Shown: piece after piece, positions 8,601-19,538 of the stretch
Position numbering within the stretch: position 1 is the stretch's first letter
How the letters are laid out: each line of letters begins with the position of its first letter
Source of the DNA: Mycteria americana
Taxonomy: Eukaryota; Chordata; Aves; Ciconiiformes; Ciconiidae
Reading direction: 5' to 3'
DNA length: 64,000 bases
Assembly: GCF_035582795.1 (NCBI RefSeq)
Contig: NC_134366.1
Location: 95,227,756 to 95,291,755 of the forward strand
Made by a program: the position numbers and the translations under genes
Notes under the pieces: model-generated
Told to the model about the DNA's origin: nothing
Database searches by the model: none
What the model saw: the letters and a program-made list of their open reading frames with translations, nothing else

Positions 8601-11600
8601 ATTTACAGCACGCATGTGCATATGTGTGCTGGAAATGATGGCAGAAGTCAAGAGGGTTGTGGCAAAACATTTAGCTGCCTTTTAAGTAAGTGCTGAGTGA
8701 CCCTAGGTTGAATTATTATAATTTCCCCAACTTGAACCCAGAAACGGCTTTTCTATGTGTTTCAGTATTTTCAGAAAGAGCACAAAGCTTTGCTGCAGGC
8801 CCCAGTGAAAGCACCAAAATTGCAGCCATCTGTTAAGTACTGGGGAGTATTTTCAAAATAGACATAAATGGTGTCCTAATCATAGTTCAACAGACTGCCT
8901 ATTTTTAAAATAGACTGCTTACTGAACATACTTTGGGCTATAAAGCACAAAAATAAGAATCTAGTATTACTGTCAGAAGTGCTGTGAAGGGCCAACTGTA
9001 ACTGAAAATAGTTTTTATATGCATGCTTTTTCTTTTCCCTATCTAATCTCTTTACATGTTTTTTTAACCTAGCCTTTAGGTTCTGTAAAGGGCTCTTTTC
9101 CTATTTTTGGTTGGGTTTTGTTTTTTTTTTTTTTTTAACGTGGGAGCTGGGTTTTCGCCTGCACCGCCACCACAAAAGACGTAGCTTCTTTCTGCTTGCT
9201 ATTTTAGTTAAAATCAGTAGAAGCTGGAGAGTACTCTTTCTTGGTTGTGCTGGATAATGTCACAGATACTTGAGATGTCTATCATGAGCTCTCACCTATT
9301 AATTGAAGAGGTGTGCTGTGGAATCCTTCACAAAAATGCTCTTACTCTAAAACATCCCCTGGTCTTCAAAACACATTAAAACATGAAATAAAAATATTCT
9401 AAGCAGCCTGATTTATTTATTCTTCCCTGACGGTGCCGTTGCATTTCAGTGCCCTGGCCCGTGATGCTGTCAGTCACTAGTTTTCCAGCAGAGACTTGCC
9501 TTTGCTACAGTCTCTGGGAAAAGGGCGTCAGCACCAGGCGTGGTTGACTTGGCAAAGGAAGTTACTCCACGGCCAACTTTTTGTAAAAAGTCTGCCTGTT
9601 TTCCTCCCTTAGCAAAGTTTCCCACAGTTGCTCCCATTCGCGCATGCTGGTACAAACAACGGGACTGCCGGAAATGAGAAAGTGACTGACAACTCCTGGC
9701 ATTTTAACGCCTGTCACCTACCTCTGTATTTCTTGTACATTGGCATAATTGAGAAGGACATTGCTACTAATATTATGGCACTGCTGTTAGCTGGAGAAAT
9801 GCACGTTGCTTTAGATCTGCCAAAGAAACAATCACTCTGTTTCATAAAAGTGAAATGTCACTTACAACCTTTACGGCATCTCCTCACTTAGGTGCTTGGT
9901 TTTACAAATCTCTCTCTTTTTGTTTTTTTTTTTTTTTTTAAATTTGGGATTTTTGTCTCCTTTTTGCTTTTCTTGCAACATTTTAAAAACAATAATGGAA
10001 TAAATAACTGAAAACTAAATTCTACCCTATGGTATCATACTGACACCTATATAACTCTTCTGCAAGCACAGAAACTTAGCATTTGCACAGGCCCCTGTCG
10101 CTCGAGGAAATGAGTAATTATATGTACTGACAAGTATAGCAAGGTCTGAGAACCTCCAGGCTCTGGAAAGCAGTGAAGATCCTTCCTTCTCCCTCCCGCA
10201 AGCCTGACCCTCTGCACGCTCGCTCCTGCCTGACCTGCCTTCAGTCTGTCCTCCCTTCCTCCCTCCAGGCTTCTCATCCTCGTCTCACCCAACCAGTCCT
10301 GGCTGCCACTTCATTGCTTGAGGAAAGATGTTTCTTATCTCCCACCGTGGCACTCGCTCTGCTGCCACAATTCTCTTGTCACCTCTCCGCCACCCCCTAC
10401 TCAACTTTTTGTCCTTGTCTCCTTGTCCACTCAGGCCAAGTCCTCCCGCACCTTGGTTTTTCCTGTTTCCATCTCTCTTCCCCTCTTCCAGTCCTTGCTC
10501 CTTCTGCACCAGAATGGCTTGCCTTGGGATCCCAGCTTCCAAACCTGACGCACAGCTGCATTTGCAGGAAATACCCTGTTTCAGCCCTGTGTTTCTGAGC
10601 CATACCCAGGATGGATGTTGTATTTTAGCAGTGAAGCCACAGCAAGCCTTCATGCAAGTACCTGTGTTAGTGGCGACATGCAAAGTCTCGTAATGTTATG
10701 AAACGTTGCCAGCTTTCACAAGAACAGCCAAAGTACATTTTTGATGCAATTCTTCTTCCCAGTGCACCTCCATATATCAAATCCTTGCACTGAAATATGA
10801 AAAGATTACTGATTCTTAGAGAAAAAGCATTAACTTGTGGGGGGTTTAATGTCATAAAGCACATTTTCTTTACTTTCAATTCTATAAGAGCTGGTTAACC
10901 TGCAACAGCAAAAATTCGTACTGACTCTAGTAACCAGCACAGGGAAATCCAAAACAAACATACCTGGGAAAACCAACAATAACTGCAAATATAGTGTTTT
11001 AATTCAAACCCAGAGGACGGTAGACAAAGAAGTATTAAAATCTCCATTTAGGAGATAATTCTGCTCTAGAAAAAATTATAATCTGAATAGACTTTGACAG
11101 AGATTGGAAAGGGAATTGGAGTCATTTGTGTTCCACCTACACAGAAGGTGACAGAGCTGAAAATATAATCTGAGACTCTAAAAGGCCATATGTGTAAGAA
11201 ATTGAAATTACCCAGCAGCAAAATGCAAGAACGTAGTTCTAGCATTTTTGTAACATTTGTTCATGCAGGCTGTTAAGGATAGTATGATGTGATTATATTT
11301 TGGACTGTTGCCAAAAAAACTCCGTATATTTACCCATCACATATATTTTGACAATGGTAATATAGCTGTAACAAAGAGTGATAGCAAATAACTGTAATAT
11401 TACTACATTAATTTCCCTGTGACATACCTGGGATGCAGTATTACTGCAGCACTTTGGAGGGTTCAACTTCCAACCATCATACACTCATCTTTTGGGGGAC
11501 TCGTTTCCCTTACTTCAAATTATACAAGAAAACCAGAACAGCCCATGTGGTTTACACGTTGCTGCTGATATAATTAATTCAGATATCATGCTCCGTGCCT

Positions 11601-11999
11601 GTCCACACCACTTGGAAAATGTAAGTGAAGCGTTTGAAAAATTTCTTAAACGGGTGTGAATCAGCACTGCGATTTCAAAGAAGGCGGCAGTGAGAGCCGA
11701 AGCGCGGGCACGACGAGCGCTGTACGCGCCACTTCACACGTACGTGGCTTGGCAGGACAAAATAAAGTGGAAGACGTGAGTCGCCATTTCGTCGCTAATG
11801 AAAAGTATTATTTGAAGCGTACAAGCACGTAATTCAGAATCACGTTAACTGCCTGTGCCGCCTTCTCATAGCAATTAAGTAAAAGGTGTATTACCCTGTA
11901 CAATTGCCTACGCTATCCAAACGGGATTTTAAAGGCAGTCTGTCGCAGGAACCAGTTACATAAAGCAAGACGAATTCACACGGCTGGAGGGGGGGGCGG
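5634..11999. other. Intergenic region upstream of DAP
   Basis: AT-rich non-coding sequence. It contains a pyrimidine tract (6630-6730), homopolymer runs (A at 8329-8341, T at 9121-9136, T at 9923-9939) and a C/T-rich stretch at about 10170-10560 with overlapping chance open frames on both strands. A locally CpG-rich patch at about 11680-11760 precedes the main island. No exon, RNA gene or recognised repeat family was identified. Confidence 0.5.
6630..6730 (+). repeat. Polypyrimidine (CT-rich) tract
   Basis: About 100 bp almost wholly C and T, built from irregular CCTCC, TTCCT and CTTTC words. Tracts like this can form triplex (H-DNA) structures and vary in length. Confidence 0.85.
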
Positions 12000-12323
12000 G
12001 GAAATAAGGCAGGCGGCCTTCAGCGGGGCGGCAGTTTCGCAATGCTGACTTCACACTTAGCAGCGGCAAAAAGGATGACGAGAAAGTAACAGAACCAAAC
12101 CGCTCGGTAACCGCACGGAGGAACAGAAACAGCGGCAGAAACAGCATCAGACCGGCACCGAGAGCAGGCACGGCCGCGCTGCAGACCGCGCCGGGGACGG
12201 AGGGTCCCGCGGCCCCGCGCCACGGGCTGGCGGAGGCGCGAGGGCGGGGTCCGCAGCCGCCCCGCCCCACAGCCCCGCCTTCGGCCCGGCCCCTCCCGGG
12301 CCCGGCGGCACCGCCCCCCGCCG

Positions 12324-12350
12324 GCGGGGCGGGGCGGGGCGGGGCGGGGC
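12324..12350 (+). promoter_or_regulatory. Tandem GGGGC repeat / clustered GC boxes
   Basis: Five consecutive GGGGC units follow GGC, each junction giving a GGGCGG-like Sp/KLF site. The run sits about 270-300 bp before the DAP start codon and can also form a G-quadruplex. Confidence 0.7.
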
Positions 12351-12620
12351 ACGGCGCGGTCCCGTCCGCCCCCCCGTAGGCTGGCGGCGGCCCGTCCCGC
12401 GGAGGGGCGGCGGCGGCAGCGCAGCGCGGGCGCGCCCGGGTGCCGCCCCTCGGTGGGTGCGTCCTGGCGGCGGCGGCGGCCGGCGGCCACGTTGACAGGG
12501 CGGGAGCGGGGCCGCGCCGCGCCGCGCAGCGCAGGGCAGGCTGGGCGCCGGCCGTTGCTCGGTGCTCGGCGTCGCGGTGCGGGTGCCCGGTGCGGAAGCG
12601 GGGCCGCTGCCACAGTAAAA

Positions 12621-12675
12621 ATGTCTTCGCCTCCCAAAGAGAAAGCAGAGACGCGGGCCGGACACCCTCCTGCTG
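12621..12675 (+). CDS. DAP: DAP (death-associated protein 1), coding exon 1
   Basis: DAP1 is a small, proline-rich, basic cytoplasmic protein first found as a mediator of interferon-gamma-induced cell death and later shown to be an mTOR substrate that restrains autophagy. This exon encodes MSSPPKEKAETRAGHPPA plus the first base of codon 19, close to the human N-terminus (differences at codons 6, 7, 9 and 12 by my memory of the human sequence). Ser3, one of two mTOR sites known in human, is present. The ATG has A at -3 and is the first ATG in the GC-rich leader. The exon ends G|GTACGG, a valid donor in phase 1, which matches the exon 2 acceptor. Exon 1 lies in the CpG island, as expected. Confidence 0.95.
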
Positions 12676-15600
12676 GTACGGCCGCCGGTTCCCGTCTCTC
12701 CGCTCTTTCTCTTCCCACCGCTGGGGACGGGACGGGGGGGCCGGGGCGGCCTGGGCAGCCGCGGGCCGGCGAGGCCGAGCGCCTGCAGGAGAACCCGGCC
12801 GGGCGCCGGGCGAAGTCCCCGGCTTGCGGGCGCCGGGGTGCTGCCCGGGGCTGAGGAGGGCGAGGGCGGTCTCGGGCGGGCCCCGCCGCCGCTGCCGGGG
12901 GGTGCGAGCTCTGGGTGGTTTCCCCGTGCCCTTCTGCTCGGGCGCCGCCGCCCGAAGCGACGTCTGATGCGGCTCTCTGGCACCGGGAGGTGTGCGTGGT
13001 CCCCATCCCCGTCTCTGCTCGCCCTCGCCCGCAGCTGTCCCTGCCCTCTGGCAGCCTTCGCCAGTAACGGGGGCGAGGCTCCCTGCCCTGCCTTTCCCAG
13101 AGGAGCTCTGCTTTGTTGCAGACAAATCCTCATCGGGCTTGTGCTGTTTGACATCTCCAGCTTCTGACCCGGGAAGACAGGCAGCGTTGTCTTCATCGGT
13201 CCTCATCCGTGAGGGCATCCCGTTCCTCGAAAGGCGGTGGAGGCCTACGAAACCACTGCCAGGGGCTGATGAAGGCGGAAAGGGGAAAGGAGCAGCCTCT
13301 GCCACATCACAGCCTGCGCGGCTGTTTGCAACACAGCGCAAGCTGAGTGTGAACAGGCGAACTGCAAATTAGCGGTACTCTGTGCATCCATTTTCCCTGT
13401 GGGCCTTATGGTGCGAGTGCTAGAGCAGGCTGCGCGCTCCTAGCTTTAATTCTGGAGGCCGGCAGGGTAGGAAACAAGTAAAGCTGCTTGCTAGCTGCCC
13501 AACTAAGGAGCTCCGGCACCTTCCACCCGCTGCGGCATGCTCACGGGCGAGCAGAGCAGCGGGTGGTTGGGGTAGGAGCTGCGTTTCACCTTCGGAGGGG
13601 CACTGGTCTGCCACCGTCCATAGACGCTAGCTCCTCTCTGTACACAGGTGGGGTTCGGGTACTCGCAGTATCAAAGTTGTCTTGTTCCTTCATGTACTGT
13701 TAGTTTTTCTTCTTCTTTATTACAGTTTTCTTAAAAAAGGGAACTTTAGTCCCTGCACCAGCAACTTTTCATGTGTTTTCTTGTGTTTCCTGGTGGAACA
13801 GTTGGGTTTGGTTTTTTAAGTGTTTCAGTCAAAAAAATGCTGAAACTCTTCACAGGGTGGTTAGTTTTATATTCAAATCAACTGGTGAGATTTAAAGCTA
13901 AATTTGAAAACAGTTTTTGAACCTAGTTGAATTCTACCCTTTTTATAGTGAGGGCCAGAAATTCCTTTAACTAGGTAATAGAAGTGAGAAATAATGGCTT
14001 TGCTTTGCATGGCAAATGCAGTTCAGCAGTACAGTTAAGCCCGTCTCTTGGCTGAGCAGAGTCGTCCCAGTTCTGCAGCCTCCCTTGTCATGGCATTAGC
14101 TCTTACCTGACCTCCTGGTGAGCAGGTTCAGGGAACCAAACGAAAGCACCTTTCCCAATGTTGACAGCTTTTGCTGCTGTAGCTCCTCGAGCTGGTTCGC
14201 CTTGAGGTCAGGTAAACTTCAGCTTCAGTGTGAAGGGATGGTTAAGACCTTAGGTTGGTTTAGCTGTGTCTTCCTGCTGCACCATTGATGGAAAGGGAAC
14301 GAAGGATAAATGGCAGATATTTTCACTTAGCTGCTTTGTAATTGTATTTTCTGATGTTGTTGCATGTTTGAGAGTATTGCTTCAAAACCTGTCTTTTGAA
14401 ATAGGTGGAATTTTTTTAAAGACCTGAAGTGAGCCTCCGTAGGCCACGTGAGAAACTAGCAATGCACGGTGCAAAACTGGAGGACAGTACAGGTTTCCCT
14501 TGCTGTCGGAGTATTTCAGTATGATTATTTTTTTTCTTTGTAAAACATGCATCCACATATGAACTGAAGAACTTTTTCAGCTATATGCCTTTTAAGATCG
14601 TTAGCATCCCTGCAGGGTTTTTTGTGAGTATGCACCAATTCAGCTTTGGAAGGAAGGTGATCACCAAGTCTGTCTTTGAGGCCAGAAAAAAACCTAATGC
14701 TTTACAGTATCTTCAGGTCGTTTCTGGAAGAAGATGGTTCTGAGCTGGTTGGCAGAGGAAAGTAACACTTAGAAAATCCACAATAAAGGTGCTGACTAGT
14801 GACAGTTGATATTTACTATATGGGCTGAAACTAGGTTTGAATCCTCTATCTCAAGCTGGTTTAGATCCTTGAATAATAACATAATGCAATAGGGCAGTTT
14901 GCAAACAAGTTTTAATAAAATTAAAGTCAAAAATTCTTTAAAAAAATAAATAAGATGACTACGTAAGTACAGGTGGAATTGTGTTCATGAATAACAAGGC
15001 AAGTTCCTAGCAAGGCAAAGATGTGAACAGGGGATCTTTTTGGACTAATGGCCTAAAAGCTCTGGTTTTGCTGCATATGGTTGTATAAAGAGCCCTACCT
15101 GTAATTACGGATGTGTCTTACCCCACTAAGTATGAATTAGACACGTAAAGGTTAGGAAGGATCTGGATCATCAGATTAAAGCAGAATTGAGACATCCATT
15201 GTTTTCCATATGCACTGTTAGCCCTCACTTACTGACTTCGTGCAGTCTGTTAGCTTCCTTTCTGCATTGATCTGTCACATGGGGAAAAAAAAAATAAGAC
15301 AAGCCCTTGAAAAGACAAAGGGCAGTGAAATGGAAAGAAACCTCAAGACCTCAGGCTGGTAACAGGGTGCACGAAGCAACTTTGAACTCCTTTCTGAAAC
15401 TTAAGCGGGCCCCAACTTAAGCTTTATTAAATATGTCTGTCAGTGAGATCAATGCATCTATAATACATTGCTGAGTAGGTTTGTACAACTTGCAGTCCTT
15501 CTAAAGAGGTCTGCGTAATTATGCTTTTAGCTGTTCATTTCTTCTAGTAGATACTGTGGAGGAATAAAGCAAGGTGATTGTGTTAATAGTTTATTTATGA

Positions 15601-18600
15601 AGCTTTACAGTAGGTTCGTGCAAATAGTTATGTGCTTTTTCCTACATTAAAAAAATATAGCTCTGAGCTAATATTTCTGTGAAACAAAGGTATGTAGTAG
15701 CTCTTACTTCCGTTCTGGTTTTGTTGGATACTAATGTATGCTCCCTTAAGCTTGTAGAACGGCATATTTTGCATTTCCCTCGGTCCTGGCTTTTCATACA
15801 TCTTACCAATATAACGGAATCTGTTCTTATACGGTATGTAAGAAATAAATTTTGTGTTAATATTTAATACGATGCTCAAGGAAAATGGGAAGCTGCTAAA
15901 GCTCTTGGCTGTACTCTGGATTTCTAAAAGTTCCTGTCTGGTTGCTGTGACCAGCGGGGAATGGGTTGAGCTGGAAGGTTTCCCCGGGAAGGACTGCCTC
16001 GGGTCTGCAGCCTGAGCGAGCTGGGGCCAGAGGTGTCACAGAGCTGCGGTGCTTCTCTAGGTACTTGGTGCTAGCTGTGACTCGGTGGCCTTTATTTCAG
16101 AATTCAGTCTCAGAAACTGGGAGCAGTCTGAAAGAAGCACAGCAGAGGGGAAAAAAAAAAAAAGGGTAAATAGACTGAGAATGTTTACCGACTCCAGATC
16201 CTCTTGAGTGGTAATCGATTAACACAGTTGTTTAATACATTTCCAAAAGGAGTAGTCATACCCTTAAGAGGAACGCAGGCTGGCATTCACAGGACAAACA
16301 AGACAGTCCCTTCTGCCTCTTGGGGGGGAAAACATGACAAATAATAAGTCAAATCCCAAACTCGGCTCTTACCCAGCAGTGGTGCAAACAGACTTGTGCT
16401 GTTGCTCTTCTCGGAGCATGCTGGCAAATGATCGCCTCTTCATTTCACACTGTAGAGGCTGATGGCCTCTCTTTTCCGTCCCGACTGCGGGAGCTGTTCT
16501 GGTCCCCTCCTGCCTTAGCACAGGTCCCACCTGACCTCTGCTGAGCAACTGCAGCCCCAGCTCCCTCTTCAGCGTGGGAACTGCTTTCTTCCTAATCCCA
16601 ACATGGTGTCGTTGACTGTCCTCTTCTGGGCACTGATTTCTGGCAGCGTCCTGGGAGGTGGTTTATCAGTTCTTTAAATCTCTCTCTGCTCTGCGCAGGA
16701 TTTACTCTAAGGAAATCTGAGCTCTTACTCTTTTAAGAACAACTTTTAAGTGACAAAATGACAGTGGTAAGCGTCTGTCAAATTATGTAGTAAATGCTAG
16801 GCCAGTAAGAAGTAGATGAATCCTCGTAAGTCCCAAGAAAATCTCACAAATGGAGTGGGTTTTTCTTTAGCTTGGTAGATGTAATCATCATTTCTTCTCT
16901 CTGTCTAACCCTGAGGTAATGTAGCTTGGTTGAAACCTTTTGGAAAGGAAGGTGAATTATGTTGCAAGGGTATTTCTCTTTTTAAGCTAAATCTCTTGAA
17001 ACTAGATTTGGTATGAGCATGCTGTGTCACAGCTGGCAGAGATGTACATCAGCTATATGTACAGGATGCTGATCTAATTATTTCACTTTTGATCTCAGAA
17101 ATACAGATTATTACTGCAGTTGTTTGCTGGATTCTTCTTTTGGTTTCCCAGATCTGCACAGTAACCTTGGATTACTAAGATTATTCAATTATGCACCAAT
17201 GTACTTTTAGCTGTCTATACTATGCCTGATAGTGCATAGTATAGTGCATTGATATTAGTGCAAAAAATCAGAGTATTAAAATTATTAAATTACTGCATTG
17301 GTCAGTCACTATTATGCCTTTTAATTGTCTGGTTGTTTGCTTTTTAATCTCTGTTAATTCTACATACAGACAAATCTGAACGTGTTAGCTGCGTGTCTTT
17401 GCCAGTGACAAAGAGAAAACAAGCGGCTGGTGGCCTGATGATATAAAATATGAGAGGAGAGAGATTTCAGACCACCTAAATTAGCACTAAATCTTCGGGT
17501 ATTGTTTTCTTTAGTTTTCTATTAGATGGTGAAGAACGTGGAAGCATGCGTGTATTGTCCAGAAGTGCTGTTTGTAACCTGGCAGATGTTGATGTGGAGG
17601 CAGCATCTTCCACAAAAAGTAATTTGTCAGGGAACTAATAAGAGCTGATTGTGCAATGATGTTAAATTTATAAATTCATGTAAATAAAACATACCAATCA
17701 CTTTGATTAACTGAGGTGTTAGAACAAGACGGCGCTTGACAGAACTCAGTGTTTGCTTTTGCAAACCTTAAATTTCTAAGGAGTTTGAATCAAGAAAAAT
17801 TAATAGGCATTTTAATTTTTGTTTCAGTTTTAAACCCACATTTCTTTGTTGCCTAACCTTTCTATCTTTCCGTGTCCCGCGTGAAACATTTCTCACCAAT
17901 TTAAGTATTGTAAGTTTTACGCTGGAGAGAGAACACAAAATGGCTGGTGGTTTGTTGTGGGGTTTGGGTTTTTTTTTTATGCATGCTAAGGGGACACAGT
18001 TTTGATAGGTTTTAAAAGATATTTCTTTGGTTTTGTCTGTTGATCGCCTATCTTTAGTTAATGTCCTTTATTGAATCGGAAGTTTATCTTTCAAATATCA
18101 CACAAAGCTTAAAATCTATTTAAAAAATCCCAGGGCCAAAGAGCTGTTGCTTTCTCTTTACTGCTTGCCTTCACCCAGGCTGTAAAATTATATACACAGG
18201 AGTGTCCTTTCCATTGCTGACCTGGTTAAGAACTGAGAACTAAACCTCTTTCTAGGTTTCAGGAATTAGCATTGAACTGCTGTGAGGTGCCTTAATCTCT
18301 CTGTGGCTGGGCACAGGAGGGCTTCAGAAGTACAGGCTCCCCTAGCCACGTGGGCAAGCTGCTTCAGCTCCTTCCGAGTGCTGCTCTGGCATCCTGCTTG
18401 CTCCAGCTGTGACATCTCTGCTGAGGCTGTCCCCAGACTTACCCTGTTGTGGCAATGCGAGACACAAGCCAACGCACCTGTAGGTGGTTTTCTTGACTCC
18501 TGACCGCTATAGTAGTTTTCTGATGAAGTTGCTGATTGCAATGTAACCCATCCAATTAGCTAACGAGATGCATCGTCTTATCTTGCAGTGTCCTGTAAGC

Positions 18601-19441
18601 ATGTGTCGCAATGGTTGAAGGAAAAAAAAAAAAAGTAACAATATTAAAACAGAAAGCAGATCAAGAGCAGCCTGCCTGTTGCTCTGCTTAGTAGCTGCAG
18701 TGTTGGGCCTGGCTTGGTTCCTATTTTATATTTCACTTTGGAAGGGATAAATTATGAACATCAGTGGATTTGCTTTCACTTCTTGCTTTGTGTTTCAAAG
18801 GGATGCTTTCATGTTTGGATAATTTCTAAAACTAAATTATGACAAGGATTTGAAATGTGGTAAATGCTTATGTTTTGCAAAACCAAAAGCTCTGGTCTAA
18901 ATGCAAGTTAAGTGTCCTCCTAAACTTTGCTTTTTATTATACTGTTCATGAAGTACTTCCTTGTATAAATGCTATTATTATAGCTGTAGTTTTTAACTTG
19001 AAATGGCAAGTGAGGTTCTTCATCCCTTCTTGTTTTATGGGAGTATTTAACATCCACGTTTCTGGCCTTTTGCATAGTGTTATGCAAGCCATCGCCTCCC
19101 TTTCTTCTTCTGACTGCTGCAAGTTTACAGGGGGTAGGGGAGGGTTAAAACAGAGTTGAGTTTTCTCAAATGGTGTTGGAAGCAGGTGGTAAAATGAGCT
19201 GCAACTTCTCAGGATGAGCGAAGATGGCATGATGTGAAAGAGAATGGCAGATGCAGTCCTGAAGTAGCTGTTCTTCACGCTTGCCACTTTTAAGAACTTG
19301 GGGCTGCTTTTTTCAAACTGTGATTACTATGAAACTAGTCTGTAAAGTATTTGGGGGAAGGGAGGGGAGAGTCATCCTTAAAACATTCTTCACTTATGCT
19401 GATTTGACTGAGGTTTGTTGTGTCTCCAATTTTTGTTCCAG
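12676..19441 (+). other. DAP: DAP intron 1
   Basis: A 6.8 kb phase-1 intron with GT donor at 12676 and AG acceptor at 19440-19441 (TTTTTGTTCCAG). The first 400 bases are still CpG-rich and include G-runs at about 12724-12750. The rest is AT-rich. It holds a short hairpin at 17215-17244 and homopolymer runs (A at about 16150 and 18620). I saw no CR1 or other large repeat, and no further exon. Confidence 0.85.
17215..17244. repeat. Perfect 11 bp stem hairpin
   Basis: CTATACTATGC and its exact reverse complement GCATAGTATAG are separated by an 8-base loop. It lies in DAP intron 1; function is unknown and it may be chance. Confidence 0.6.
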
Positions 19442-19538
19442 TGAAAGCTGGTGGGATGCGGATTGTGCAGAAACACCCACACAATTCTGATGCCAAAGAA
19501 GAAAAAGATAAGGATGACCAAGACTGGGAAACCAGCAG
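19442..19538 (+). CDS. DAP: DAP coding exon 2
   Basis: The exon begins by completing codon 19 (G|TG, Val) and encodes VKAGGMRIVQKHPHNSDAKE followed by EKDKDDQDWETS and two bases (AG) of codon 51. This is nearly the same as human DAP over the same residues. The KAGGMRIVQKHP block is the most conserved part of the family and is shared with the paralogue DAPL1. An acidic and lysine-rich run follows. The acceptor is a pyrimidine tract then TTCCAG, and the donor is AG|GTGAGC, strong. Where human has Ser49-Pro50-Ser51, this bird has Thr49-Ser50-Ser51. The last codon, split with exon 3, encodes Ser51, the second mTOR site known in human. Confidence 0.97.

Larger units (their letters stand above)
12000..13100. 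promoter_or_regulatory. DAP: CpG island / DAP promoter region
   Basis: GC content and CpG density rise sharply against the AT-rich flanks, with the densest part at about 12150-12950, covering the upstream region, the 5' UTR, coding exon 1 and the start of intron 1. There is no TATA box at a plausible distance, and several GC boxes are present. No ATG occurs between about 12150 and the DAP start at 12621, so the likely 5' UTR has no upstream start codons. This is the layout of a broadly expressed housekeeping promoter. The transcription start itself cannot be placed from sequence alone. Confidence 0.85.

Noticed and set aside
10170..10690. Overlapping open frames on both strands (up to 141 codons) upstream of DAP
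   Set aside because: The sequence is C/T-rich with low-complexity Pro/Ser/Leu translations, both strands open at once, and no recognisable motif.
12440..12967. Plus-strand open frames overlapping DAP exon 1 (175 and 133 codons)
   Set aside because: The 133-codon frame is exon 1 read through into the intron; the other is a GC-rich shadow frame. The true coding portion ends at 12675, shown by the splice donor and the matching phase of exon 2.
11956..13341. 461-codon and 328/349-codon minus-strand open frames across the CpG island
   Set aside because: They are antisense to DAP exon 1, rich in Ala/Pro/Arg/Gly, and overlap each other in different frames. This is the expected by-product of a GC-rich, stop-poor region; no domain is recognisable.
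18266..18541. Paired sense/antisense open frames in intron 1
   Set aside because: No family resemblance and no splice-site context linking them to exon 1 or 2 in phase.
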